From: Stemphylium vesicarium
Lineage: Eukaryota; Ascomycota; Dothideomycetes; Pleosporales; Pleosporaceae
Assembly (NCBI GenBank): GCA_004380135.1
Contig: QXCR01000002.1
Location: 558,001-622,000, forward strand
DNA: 64,000 nucleotides
Direction of reading: 5' to 3'
The position numbers and the translations under genes are program-made. A model generated the notes under the pieces. That model was not told where the DNA came from, did not search any database, and worked only from the letters and a program-made list of their open reading frames with translations. This document shows positions 24,707 to 35,766 of the stretch, one piece after another (the stretch's first letter is position 1; the number at the start of each line of letters is the position of its first letter).

Positions 24707-25046
24707 GCTAGGCGCCTCCACGATGATGAGGTTGGGAACTTCGTGCATGTGAGTCCACTGACTGGTAGTCGGATGCCAGCTGGACCGGACCAGGCCAATT
24801 AATGAGTACTTAGCCTAAGTACGTGTATGCGCACCAGGCAGCAACGCCAAAGCTAAGCCTAATCGGGAGAGCTACCTAAATGCCTGCGCAAAGAGCATCT
24901 AATGTTTCGGAGTGTCCGACATGATATAAGATGTGTGAAAAAGAGGTAGATCTGTATACGAAACACTCGGTTTTTCTCCTCCCATTGAAGCTGATGCGAC
25001 CCGAGCCACCGACCTATACCATAACAACAAAATACCTACCACAGTC
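24707..25046. other. intergenic
   Basis: This lies between the permease and the metalloprotease gene on the same strand. Nothing specific is visible. Confidence 0.4.
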
Positions 25047-27326
25047 ATGGTGCCAGTCACACGTCCTCTTCGCATAACCAATCTTGAAGATGGGAGCACC
25101 ATCCATCAAGTACGAAACTTCGATTCAACTGAAGAATCAGTCTGACAGATCTCGCAGCGCTGCCTTCTCGTCACCGGAGTATATGCACTTGACGCTCCTG
25201 AAGGGAGCTACATCCACGTCGCAACCAAAGGAGCAAACAAGGTTCAAAGCTTCCCCGAGCAGACATGGACCCTAGCAGGTGGCAACTTCAAAGCCATGGT
25301 CATGCTCTCACCTGGGTTAAATATTCTAGAGTTTGCGTACGTTTGCGACGACTGCCTTGAACACAAAGTCGAGATCAGCGTCAATTATCTGCCACTCCTG
25401 CAGTACCCACCACTTCACCTCGCAATCATGGTCGCTTGTGACTCTCCATGCTTCATCGACTGTCCACCTACCAAAGCCGCAGGGATCTCATCAGCGCATT
25501 CGGATCTGCATGCCGCTATCGCTAAGCTCCGCATGACGGCGTACATGTGGCAGGCTATGACCGCCGAAGATCTGAGACTACAAGGTGCTGGAAGACGTTC
25601 ATTCAGGCTCGACGAGGAATGGACCGCCGATACTGTCAGTCGAGAGTTCATCAATGCGCGGGTGGATCGGTCTCTCGCTCAAGATGGCGCTATGCGTTCT
25701 ACGGCGAAGATCCACGTTATTCGATCTTCCAAAACTGTCAAGGACATCCGTAATGCGGACGTCACGCAGCAAAACGCTTGCGGTCGGCAAAGGAACAAGC
25801 TCTTCAACTATTTCAACGATGCACTAAAGAAGACTGGTGGCCCGTTTGTCTCCGAGGCTCGGCCCATAGTTGCGGGCCTGATTCTCGATTCTCGGTACAG
25901 TGTTTCCAAAAATCTTATTCTCGGACACGCCGCGCTTGGTTTCCACAATTCCGACGGTATTTCGCTCGGCATGTTCGGTAGCCATTTGACCTACTCTTGG
26001 CCGCGCTTCCTGGAAGAGGTCACTAGTTGCTTGACAGATACACGCTCGCCTGGAGACAAGGTCGGTAATGACAATGGAGAATGCGCCACCATGTGGGAGG
26101 CATGTGCGATAGGACAAGGCGCCCATTTGCATGAGGTTGGCCACGCATTTGGCTCCCCACATCGCCCAGGCATCATGCAACGAGGTTACGCCCAAGACTG
26201 GCCTAAGAACTTCCTTTCCAAAACTGCTTACTCCGGATACTTCAAGAAAGATGGTGAACTCGTTGGTCTGCCCAACCACAATGCTCGCTGGGACCTGGCA
26301 GACGCGCTCTCCTTCCGCATGCTTCCCCATTTTCGTCTTCCGGTCGACTCAATCCTTACCGAAGAAGAGCAGAAAGCAAAGCCAGACGTACAAATATCAT
26401 ACGATGACGACGATAGCCCCGCAAGCCTCCACATCAGCTCCTCCAGCGGCATCGCGCGCATGACATTCAACCAATTCGAACACTGCCAACCCCTAGGCTG
26501 GATACACAACGCGCCCAAAACAAAACAATACAGCGAGGCGGAGCTCGACTCGCGCTTCAGCCGGACCTCGCCCCTCCCCCTCCATGTCCTCGGCCTCAAC
26601 GGCCACGAAACCTACATCGCAGACGTGTGGAAACTGTTGGCCACCCGCTTCTTCATCCGCATCCCCAACTCCAACATCCGTCTCATAAAGCGCCTTGCTT
26701 TCTCCAGTGAAGCCACGACCCACGACGCCGACAAAGAACCCTACACATGGGCGCAACTCCTGCGCGAGAAGGGTGCAGACGGCACTCTTCACCGCGCCGT
26801 ATCTATTGATCTCCGCGTAGGCGCTGGCTGGGACGGCGGCGTAGTAAAGTATGCCGACGGCCATGTTTCGCACTGGGGACCCATGCAACACAACGGGTCT
26901 ACACACCATTTCGGGGGCCACGCGTCCCAGGAGATTTCTCTCCCCGAGGGTGTGGAGATCTCCAGTGTGAGAGTGAAGCCGCAGTCGGGCGTGCGGGTTT
27001 ATCTTTCCAATGGAGAGAGTGCGGGGCAGCTTAATGCGAGACGTGATGAGCACGGTGTTGTTGAGGTGAAGCCTGCACCAGATGAGATGGTTGTTGGGTT
27101 TTTTGGGAAGAGTGAGCGCGATTATGGATGGTGTTGTGTTTGTGAGTTTGGACTTATTTGCGTGAAGAGGGAGGTTGGGTGGGAGGGGTTGCCCGAGGAG
27201 GTGTGGAGGTTGAGTGAGGTGAGGAATTTGGCTGGGTTGGATGCGGATGCGGATGATATGGAGAGCGGGGGAGACGAGGGCGAGGACGAGGACGAGTTTG
27301 ATGATATGGATGAGGATGGTGAGTAG
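25047..27326 (+). CDS. metzincin-like peptidase with jacalin-like C-terminal domain (YIL108W type)
   Basis: Exons 25047-25109 and 25158-27326 (48-bp intron) give 743 aa, close to yeast YIL108W. Splicing joins MVPVTRPLRITNLEDG to RCLLVTGVYA without a break. The peptidase part carries HEVGHAFGSPH at about residues 346-356, a complete HExxHxxGxxH zinc motif, followed by GIMQRGY, a possible Met-turn. The region around residues 570-680 (VGAGWDGG, HFGG, beta-rich) resembles a jacalin-like lectin fold. The C-terminus is an acidic run of Asp/Glu. No signal peptide is present, so it is likely intracellular. The family is largely uncharacterised. A late Cys-Cys-Val-Cys segment is unusual. Confidence 0.85.
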
Positions 27327-30113
27327 GAGGTTTCCATTGGTGTTTTCTACACCTTGGATTAAGCGCACGGTACAATACGTTCTCCTTTCGTTTTTCTTTT
27401 TTCACCCATAACATTATCTCATCTATCGAGCTCAAGATACCCCCGTCGCTCAACCCACGATCCCTCAGCCTCCTGTATCCTTTCCCTGCATTTACTACAA
27501 ATCTTGTCCCAGTGCAAAAAACTTCCCATCAGCCGCGGTGCTGAGTGGTAAGTCGGGCCTAGACAGGTCACCGCGTAGGAGTACTCACGGCAGCTGCAAC
27601 CCCAGACGTGCAGTACAGCTGCGCATATGCAGTTCGCAGGTCGAATTTCAAATTCTGACATACCTAGATTCAGCTTCATGGCCAACGATGGATTATGGGC
27701 AGGGAGAAAGTGTTAGTGTGTCGGGTGCAGGCCAAGGTTGCTGATTCTGGAATCATTGGGAGCGACTCAATTTGCCGGCGTGATGGGGGTGTTGTTTGAT
27801 AAGCTCGTCGTTTTCATAGCTATGACATAGTGTCAAACGGGGGCTATCTTCAATGTTGGCAGTCGGGTGTCGATTATTACCATGCCTTGGTGTCGTCTGC
27901 TGTGAATTTTGTCGAGGTAGAAAATAAAATACTGGTTGTCAAGCAGACATTTGCGTCACTGCTGCATTGGAGGCATCTATCTCCTTTTACCTCGTCTCAC
28001 CTCTTACTTGTCGAAAGCTCTCCGAGCATTTTTCCCTTCTCTCTGCTGCACCGGTCATGATTTGATCGTTGGGATGCACGTTATCGTGAGTGCTCGGATA
28101 TTTTATTTTGTTTCCTTCATTGGGGAAAATGAAGGTTCTGGAGTGTTTCTAGGCGCTTCATGCATTTAAGCAGCGTTTCCACATGCTCAAATTGCATTTC
28201 CGATTGACCACTCGGATGCAGGAGGAACCAGTTATTCAACAGATGAAAGGGGCTCTAACGCACGTTGCTTTCTCTCAGGTATAGTTGGCCATGCTTTTTG
28301 TGTAAATTACCGTTTTTTGTGTAAGCAGCTCATTACCACATCCGTATTTAAATTGGGCGGTACCAGATAATCTTGATGTTTACCCAGGTGATCCTTGGAA
28401 GCCCTTTCCTTAGCAATACTCTTCATTCGTCAAGATGTGTGATGGCTTCACGGACACTTAGGCGTTTCGAGTTTGATACATCACCACCCAAGATCAACTA
28501 CCAGCATAGTCCGACAGCTTCACCCTCGAGAACAGGTTCCTGTAATCTACAAGCCGTTTTGACAGGTAGGGAGCCTTGCCCCGAGACTCCCGCTGTGCCT
28601 CAAGGTAGGTTCGCGCCCCACAGACCCTTATCGATGAAACATGGGCTATCGATAAGAAACAGAGACGTGTGGATGAGCATGCACGACACGGGTAAAGTGG
28701 TCATTTTCTACGTTGTGCATGACTCCGAGCCGAGTGCCGAGATTAGTGCCAACGCGCAATATCTCGTGGCCAGGTGTCTGGGCTCTCGCTTGTCAATTAT
28801 AGAGAGTGGATGGGCGTCAATCTGGTCTTATAGAAAAAAAGCTAGCGAGGAAGACGTGATGATTTGGATGGCTGCGCTCCAATCACGTAGATATGCTGTG
28901 CTGTTAGTTTGAAGCTTAGCGTGAGCGGCAAGGCCAATCATCGCTCGCTTGAACTCGGGCCTGAAACAGGCGGAGCGTCGCTACCGAACCTCCCCTTCAC
29001 CCCACCACCCGTCACTTGCAGGTGGACCTTTCTTCTCGAAGCGCTGCGTGGGCGCATACTCACCTATCGTCGGGTGATGCAAGCCTTGCTCCGGTACACT
29101 TACATTTGCTTTGTCTCGTTGTTTCTGCCCAACTTGCACTACGTACTACGCGTCGCGCGTCCCACTGTGGATTCAGGCCACAAAATGGCCTCCGACGCTG
29201 TAGGCGGCAGGCTCTCGTTGTTTCCCCGTGCATCTCCACCACGGAACAGCAAGATCGCTGCGCGATCCAGATGATGCCTAGCTGCCGTTGTTTGTGTTGT
29301 AGATCAACGGCTCACGTTCCCCTCTGATACTCCACAACTCCTCTGACACGTCTGAGGCAGGCCTAGCCTGTGATAGCCTTGAAAGGCGACGAACTACCGA
29401 AAGAAGAGAGGCCGATGTTCGCGCCGAGTGAGTACGGGAGGCTGCAGCAAATGTGCGCGCTACGCCACGACCATGCTGCGGGAGCGGGAAATCCATGGTT
29501 GGCGGCTACAGTGGAGGCAACGTTGAAACGCAGATCCAACACCCATACATCTCAGGCGCAAAAGGCTTGTGTGCGGCGTCGCGTGGAGTGGCGCTGTGCG
29601 TTTCGACACCTCATGTGCCTCCTTCTCCATTGGCTCTTGTCGCTTCTACCTTTTTACGCCGGAGATTTTTTTCCACGTTCTACAGCGTCTGTCTCACTAC
29701 CAGATTCATCCGCCTAGGATAAAGGAGCGTGGTCGCGCGGATATAGCTTTTTTCTTCTTCATGCGTCTTCATTTCACTTCTCTGTTCCATTCTCTTATTT
29801 TGTGTATTTTTTCCTTGCGGTTCTGGAACACGCTGTGCGGGGTTCACGAGACTATTGTTATTGAACAATAGCATTGTTGCTTTCGTGGTGAAGACCAGAT
29901 TTGTCACACGGCCATACGCATTGTGCCGTCACTCACAACACGTACGCAAAGTCGCGCTTCACCCGCTTAACAACCTACAATTATTCTACCGGAGGTCCTT
30001 CTTCTACACGCTCTCTCTCTCCAAGGAAGCACGGAAAACACATAGCTCTTGCAGGACAAGGCTACTACCATCTTCTCGAAAACATCCATATCGAGCAAAC
30101 GAAAACGACCACA
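27327..30113. other. gene-poor stretch, 2.8 kb
   Basis: Apart from a possible small gene at 27419-27679, I find no convincing gene. A 179-codon frame at 28373-28912 has ordinary composition but no recognisable motif. The DNA mixes AT-rich segments (27.8-28.4 kb) with normal ones. A short direct repeat, TTTTTGTGTAA, occurs twice near 28294-28324. Confidence 0.4.
27419..27679 (-). CDS. possible small Cys-rich protein (weak)
   Basis: An open frame of 86 codons from ATG at 27679 encodes cysteines in the pattern CICAAVLHVWGCSC, then TCLG, then WDKICSKCRE, suggestive of a small zinc-binding or disulphide protein of the kind common in these fungi. A possible intron (donor GTATGT after MKLNL, acceptor GCGCAG) would shorten the N-terminus. 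No known family is recognised and no promoter is clear. Confidence 0.33.
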   Translation of the reverse strand: MKLNLGMSEFEIRPANCICAAVLHVWGCSCREYSYAVTCLGPTYHSAPRLMGSFLHWDKICSKCRERIQEAEGSWVERRGYLELDR

Positions 30114-31484
30114 ATGCCTACTACGTGGACACTCATCTTTGCGGCACTCGCTGCTTTCCCTGTCGTCCACTCTCACAGCTGGGGAGAGCAGCTCCGCAAC
30201 ATAGACAACAAAGGCAATTATGTCGGTGCGTATGGATATGCACGAGGCATGATCGACAGGGGCCAAACAGGTCCTGATGGCAAGTCAATGGACGACACCA
30301 TGACATGGAGGATGCCTGAATCCAACACCCAAGGAAAGATCTTCATCGACGACCAACAATTACTGTGCCCACCAACGCAACGCGAACAGAAACAATCCGA
30401 GAATTTCCCGCGCCTCAAAGCTGCGCCTGGCGGCTTTATCGCGATACGATACCAAGAGAACGGACATGTGACACTCCCACAGAACAATCCTGATAAACCA
30501 GAGAAAGGTGGAACAGTCTATGTCTACGGCACCAAGGAACCGAAAACCGATGAAAAGCTCATTGATGTGCTCCAATGGACCCAAGATGCACAGGGTGGCG
30601 ACAAACGAGGAGTCTTGCTTGCGATGAACGACTATGACGATGGCCGTTGCTACCTGAACAACGATTCTCCCGTGGCCCAAGAACGCAAAGCAGCTGACCC
30701 AGCTTACATGGCCAACACGCCTCAAACTGGACCCGCCAACTCGGTCATGTACTGTGAGACAGATGTGAAGCTTCCAGACGACGTGGAGCTCGACAAGGCT
30801 TACACTTTGTACTGGGTTTGGCAATGGACTTCTTTACCTGGAAAGACACCGGGTCTCGACCAAGGCAAGGACGAGTATTACAGCACCTGCATGGACGTCG
30901 ACGTCGCGTCTGCCGATGTTGCAATGGCAGCCCTGGATGCCAGCCAAATGTCTAAGTTCGCCATGGGCCAACAGGATGCAGTGTCTACCGCTCTCAGCGA
31001 TTGGGCATCCCGAACCGCTGTCTACACTGACTTGCCTTTGAAGCGCGAGATGGGCCCCGTCACTTCTGGTCTGTCGGATGGAGGCTCAGGTGGCGACGTT
31101 CCTGCCCCTACTGGTACTGCGCCTACTGGTACTGGCAGCGCTCCCCCCGCCGTTACCAGCGCTGCCTCTTCTATCCCCAGCAGTGCTCCTCCATTCGCGA
31201 ACAGCACACTTCCAGCCACTGGCCAAGTACCACTTCCCAGCAGTATCGCAGCTGCTCCAAGCTCGGCTGGGCTTGAGATTCCCACTCTTAGTGGCCGCCC
31301 TGGCGCTGCACCTACACCTCCACTATCGGATGCTGCAGGTATGGTAACTGTCACGAATACGGTCATGGTCACCGTCACCGCACCTGCTGCAACTCAGCCT
31401 GCTGAGCCAGCGATCACTCCTCGTGCAGCGCACAGCATCCACCACAAGAACGGCGCCAAGTTCCGGGGTGTCTTTGCCCCATGA
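30114..31484 (+). CDS. secreted DUF7492-like protein with mature N-terminal histidine
   Basis: A single exon encodes 456 aa. Residues 1-20 form a signal peptide (MPTTWTLIFAALAAFPVVHS); cleavage there leaves HSWGEQLRNI, so residue 21, a histidine, becomes the N-terminus. A second histidine sits in RYQENGHVTLPQN (H118). The sequence layout, with KAAPGG, GTVYVYGT, DDGRCY and NSVMYCETDVKLP, resembles a fungal secreted family I know as DUF7492. A mature His-1 plus an internal His is the pattern of copper-binding lytic polysaccharide monooxygenases, but activity here is inference. The region after about residue 320 is a Ser/Thr/Pro/Ala-rich, probably O-glycosylated linker. The frame is open upstream to 29901, but this ATG is favoured by the signal peptide. 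Confidence 0.82.
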   Translation: MPTTWTLIFAALAAFPVVHSHSWGEQLRNIDNKGNYVGAYGYARGMIDRGQTGPDGKSMDDTMTWRMPESNTQGKIFIDDQQLLCPPTQREQKQSENFPRLKAAPGGFIAIRYQENGHVTLPQNNPDKPEKGGTVYVYGTKEPKTDEKLIDVLQWTQDAQGGDKRGVLLAMNDYDDGRCYLNNDSPVAQERKAADPAYMANTPQTGPANSVMYCETDVKLPDDVELDKAYTLYWVWQWTSLPGKTPGLDQGKDEYYSTCMDVDVASADVAMAALDASQMSKFAMGQQDAVSTALSDWASRTAVYTDLPLKREMGPVTSGLSDGGSGGDVPAPTGTAPTGTGSAPPAVTSAASSIPSSAPPFANSTLPATGQVPLPSSIAAAPSSAGLEIPTLSGRPGAAPTPPLSDAAGMVTVTNTVMVTVTAPAATQPAEPAITPRAAHSIHHKNGAKFRGVFAP

Positions 31485-32999
31485 ACTCAACCCGTGCTTT
31501 GAACCATTCTGATGTGCTCTAGCGTTCGACCTTTCTCACAACACGCGCGCGGCCTGCTTTGCACACACCGATTCTCATCATCTGTGGCGGGCCACCGGTA
31601 CATGCGCTTAGAGCAGGATCTCGAACGAAAACTATGATGATGATTATGACGATTCAATGGCGAAGATGAGGCTAGGTTTGTTTCTTTTGTTTCTGCATAG
31701 CGTGGTTGTCGGATTTTGGGACATGGATATTGGCGATACCCCTTGCGTACATACATTGGCGTTTTGGTTTACGGGCATCCTCGCGATACACACGTACGTA
31801 GCAAAGGCGTTTTTCTAGATAGCTCCGCAAGGATACCATCAATTCATTCGTCCACCTTAGATCTGATCCATTCCCAACCGTTCCTTCCTTGTTAACTACG
31901 CTAGACCTGAATGGCTCTAGCTTCAACAGCTTAAGGCAACTCTGATCTCCATCCTTTCACTCTGTGCCACCTGAGAACTCCCTGAATCTAACATCGTCAG
32001 CGAATATCTCCTGGATCTTCATTCGCTCGCTTCCGAACTCTCGATTCCTGACGAAGCTTCCTTTCTTGGACCACTTCCGGGGCCTTGCACCACCGGGGAA
32101 GATACCCGCGCAACAATAGTCCCGCTCTTAGACCTCTTGCAAACGATGGCGCAGTCGCCGGTTCTATTAGTAGCTACGCTTCCACCCTGTTCACCGGAAT
32201 GCATCCTGACTGCCACGCTATTGACACCCGTTGATTTCGATAGGGCAAACACCATCGTCATCATCATCAGTGCAACCGCAACGATCGGCGGTTCTAGATC
32301 AGCGGGAGCAAAACCTCATTACACTGTTGCGGAATTGCATCACGACGGATGCCTGCATAAGCCAATCCGCGGCTCCGGGTCACGACGTCAGGCTGAGCAG
32401 GCTGACTCCCGCCAACCCACCGTGATAGTGCAACATACTTCTCTGCTGATGTCCTGATGTCCTGCTGTTGCCTGACAATGAGGTCTTATCAATCCAAACG
32501 CATCGTCAACTACGCCCTGCGTCTTCAGGTGGCCACATGCGCTTGCGTTACTGATCACAGCCTCACAGGGAAACAGACGTCAACTGCGCACCCCATCAGA
32601 TGTCTTTCAAAGCCACACAGGGCTCAGTACGTATAAACCTTGCTATCCAAAACAGGAAGAGCATCCAACCAACTTCTTCATTGTTCATGTACTACGAAAC
32701 AACGCCAAATCGGTTGGCTTGCCATTTCCCCGTATCCAACTACAGACTTTAACACAACTCTACATGAGTTTTGCCGAACAATCGCAGGATTCAAGGTGAT
32801 GTATGAGGGGCGGAACTTTGAAATAGCGCCAGGATTGATCATAATTTTAAGTATACTGACTACCTTTCCCTTGGTCTACTACTTCAGCGACACAAGTTTG
32901 GCTGTTCTCAGATAAACTCTCCGTTCAATTCTCACAACCCCGAAGCGTCTCTCTGTCTACCGTCCCAAATACCGGCTGAGAAGACCGTTGCTAAACAGC
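31485..32999. other. intergenic, 1.5 kb
   Basis: No supported gene. A 91-codon frame at 32640-32915 with one hydrophobic stretch has no other support. Short tandem GATGTCCT units occur at about 32449-32463. Confidence 0.35.
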
Positions 33000-33275
33000 A
33001 TGTGCTCCGACCTCTATCGTCATTGGAAGCGCTGCGACCACCGCGACTACATCCATGCCAGGCCATGTAGAGACGTACTCCGAGGGTTGAACCGAATCAC
33101 CGATCCTTACTACCTGAGCTTACCAGGCATTCCGTACCATCAAAGCGAGAGATGTCGCCTGCAGGCCTTCTACCATTCTCACGATGCATATTGCACACCA
33201 TGCAACATGACCATACAAGGATGGAACTTCCGTGGATATGCATCGGGTATTGGTGGGCACCCTCGTTACATGTGA
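33000..33275 (+). CDS. small Cys/His-rich protein of unknown function
   Basis: A single exon encodes 91 aa from ATG at 33000. Cysteines and histidines recur: MCSDLYRHWKRCDH, HARPC, ERC, HSHDAYCTPC. This style is common in small uncharacterised fungal proteins and suggests zinc binding. There is no signal peptide, so it is not a secreted effector by this criterion. No family is recognised. The gene stands alone between gaps and is convergent with the membrane protein at 33688-34279. Confidence 0.5.
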   Translation: MCSDLYRHWKRCDHRDYIHARPCRDVLRGLNRITDPYYLSLPGIPYHQSERCRLQAFYHSHDAYCTPCNMTIQGWNFRGYASGIGGHPRYM

Positions 33276-33687
33276 CGGTCAGTTAAGGAAGAGCAGAATG
33301 TTGGGCTAGAGGAATATTCGCGATGGCACGTAGCGGCTGATCATTTGGCAAAGGATCTGTACTCAACTTCGCATCATTTTAGCAGCCGCTCATGATCTGC
33401 AACAGGCGCATGACACGCACACAAAGAAAACGCTTCTTTTGATCAGACATTTTCGCCTTTAGGCCTCGCCCACATCATTGACCACTTCTTGATACGCCGT
33501 TTTACTACATTCTTCATATATTGGTCGGACTACTGACCCTCTCCATGAACTCTCACGTCTAGCCGATATGCCCTATGGTCTGTTCTGGTCTTATACCATA
33601 TATCATCTCGCGCCTACTAGCTCTTCGTTCCAGCGAAACGCTCAATCAACTCCACGGGGAGATATAGCTAGGCGGATACTGGCAAGC
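33276..33687. other. intergenic, convergent
   Basis: This lies between two convergent small genes. Nothing recognised. Confidence 0.4.
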
Positions 33688-34279
33688 CTATTTCACCTTC
33701 TTTGTCGCCTCTTCAACCGAGGTGTTGCCAGCATTGGATTGCAACATAGCCAGCGTAAAGAGGCCCGTGAGCGACAGCCACACGTTTCCCCAGACACCGA
33801 TCCCCATGCTTGTATTGTAATGGCTAGGTAGTTTGTAATGCTGATATGCGCCAATGCCTGTGGCGACGTGATGGAAGACTGTGGCAGCCACAATCGATTT
33901 CGCGTACGAGACGGATGACAGCTTTTTCGCAGGTTCGGATGTGAAGGGCACGGCGTTGGTGAGGGCGATGAGGATCAGAGCGAGGGTGACAAGACACCAA
34001 CCGTCGTTGCGCACGTTGTACATTTCGAGGTCGTTCGGCGCGAGGTTCAATTGCGAGGGAGGTCGGAACCCTAAACATCATTAGTTACTGCTCAGGAGTT
34101 GAAATGTGGTGAGTGAGGATCAAGAGCTGAAGGCCGGATTGTGCAGTTTTGGGTAACGTACAGCCGATGACCATCACAGGATCGTACACACGACACAAGC
34201 CACGCAAGCCGTACCAGAAGGCGGTGCCGTACGCATATGCGTGAAATACCTGAATCATGTCAGTCCATCCTAGGATCAT
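33688..34279 (-). CDS. small multi-pass membrane protein, unknown function
   Basis: Exons 34279-34162 and 34070-33688 (91-bp intron, donor GTACGT, GTTTAG acceptor) give 166 aa. Splicing restores PVMVIGWFRPPSQLNLAPNDLE without a break. About four hydrophobic helices are seen: near residues 10-28, 64-82, 95-112 and 130-150. Conserved-looking motifs include RVYDP, NLAPNDLEMYNVR and TVFHHVATGIGAYQHY, where paired histidines face a membrane segment. Size and layout recall the DUF4267 or DoxX-like small membrane proteins, but I am not sure of the family. The cellular membrane is unknown. Confidence 0.72.
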
Positions 34280-35073
34280 ACCCTGCGGGAGCGATCAGCT
34301 TCCAGAACACCTACAGTAGAGTTTATTGAAGGCATGGTGGATTGCACGTCAAATTGTATCTGATGGCAATGGTTGCTAATACAAAGTACAAGTCCTCCTC
34401 TCAAATTTAAGCCGTTATTGTTGACACGTTCCTGGGAAGCCTGCAGGCTCCGCGACGTCATTATGAGAGCTCCAACAGCTCCAAGAGTGTTGAGGGCCTG
34501 CGCCAACTACAGCCATCGGCACAGCGCCCGCATAATCGATATCATGCCCCGCAAATGATAGATTGGATGCGATCGCGTTCGATCGACCTGAGATCTGCTA
34601 GGCCCGTTCAAGCTACCGCAGGAGGGTCGGACGGTCCACGGGATGGGGGGCCGTAGGGCTCCCGCTATCGTGGTAAGCCGAGGTTGCGACGAGCATTATA
34701 GAGCCTTACTACTTTGTATGCTTCAGAAACCCCAGGGCCGTACCCCTCTTCTGCAATTAGGCTTTATCCCTCCTAAAGTCAAGGCCATGTCCTGTAAGGC
34801 TTGTATCTCTGAAGGTTTCGCCCGCTGTCGGCACTCACAATGCTGATCTTTCGGCCGAGGTGCCAAAGGTTGTTTTCTCATCATAGGCTATAGAGGGCAT
34901 TTGTACCAATGTCGCGAGTGAGGAGTTCGGTCCTTCAGACGTCAGCACAATTTCGTAAGACCGAGAAAACCAGTCGCCATGCGTCGCATACTTTGGTATA
35001 AATTACGACGCCACGACGCGCACCGTGGACCGCGCCATCTATCCCACCGACCGCATACAAACTGCCGCGCACC
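34280..35073. other. intergenic, 0.8 kb
   Basis: This lies between divergent genes. The segment 34600-34880 has a composition unlike its surroundings (GGGGGGCCGTAGGGCT, many TATAG and GGCTT words) and may be an old repeat or element remnant, but no terminal repeats or protein match were seen. Confidence 0.35.
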
Positions 35074-35766
35074 ATGACCACAAAGCAACAAGAGCACATT
35101 GAAGACCTAACTGCCCAGCCATGGTGCATGGAGCTTTTCACAGATCCCTCTGTAACACACATATCCCAGCGTTTCGTGCCCGATGACAGCGATACTCTTC
35201 GGGTGCGAGTCAACAGGATCTTTACTCGCGCACTCTTCACCGACGAGACTATCCGCGCATTTATTACCTTGTACCGACCGGGAAACGGAATAACAAGGAA
35301 GGGGAATCCCAAGGGCTTCGTTATCGAGAATGCTCCCACGCCGTTCGCGCCCCCGCCCGAATTGCGTGAACAGGAAATACAACGGCAGGCAAGGAAAGAG
35401 GAGAAGGTCTTTGACATCACCGACCCCAACAGTCCCGAGACAGTTTTTCTCGTTTCTGCTGGAGGAGACATAAATGGCGGCATCAATAGGCTTCACGGGG
35501 GCATACTCTCAACACTGTTGGATCATTGCATGGGCTTGGGACTCAGCTACATATACGGAGCAATGGCTCCTGCGACTACGGAAATGACGATCAAGTTTAA
35601 GAAGCCGGTGCCTGCGCCTTCTGTCTTCATGCTGCGGACAAAGGTCAAGAAAGAGATAGGGAGATGGTTTGAGACGGTGGGGTGGGTCGAGGATGGCCAT
35701 GGCAACGTGTATGCGGAGGGCTCGGCATATTTTATAATCCCGAGACTCGAGGAGTCAAAGCTGTAA
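35074..35766 (+). CDS. hotdog-fold thioesterase (4HBT/PaaI-like)
   Basis: A single exon encodes 230 aa. The hotdog core appears at residues 137-153 with NRLHGGILSTLLDHCMG, where the HGG turn and the Asp in the long helix are the usual active-site positions. MTIKFKKPVPAPSVFMLRTKVKKEIGRW then gives the paired beta strands, and GNVYAEGSAYFIIPR the final strand. The family hydrolyses acyl-CoA or related thioesters; the substrate is unknown. The N-terminal 110 residues are family-specific and lack a signal peptide. A run of 12 G lies just after the stop codon. Confidence 0.85.
   Translation: MTTKQQEHIEDLTAQPWCMELFTDPSVTHISQRFVPDDSDTLRVRVNRIFTRALFTDETIRAFITLYRPGNGITRKGNPKGFVIENAPTPFAPPPELREQEIQRQARKEEKVFDITDPNSPETVFLVSAGGDINGGINRLHGGILSTLLDHCMGLGLSYIYGAMAPATTEMTIKFKKPVPAPSVFMLRTKVKKEIGRWFETVGWVEDGHGNVYAEGSAYFIIPRLEESKL

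Noticed and set aside
26493..27368. 291-codon minus-strand frame
   Set aside because: It is antisense to the metzincin gene and has low-complexity His/Pro-rich content caused by codon bias of the sense strand.
27640..27665. B-box-like sequence GCAGGTCGAATTTC suggesting a tRNA
   Set aside because: No acceptor stem, cloverleaf or terminator can be formed around it.
28373..28912. 179-codon open frame
   Set aside because: No motif, signal peptide, splice partner or recognisable family; gene-poor surroundings.
29806..29832. A 27-bp stretch similar (23 of 27) to 41588-41614, both encoding FSLRFWNTL in one frame
   Set aside because: By rough estimate a match this good is expected about once by chance among all pairs in 64 kb, and similarity does not extend to the flanks.
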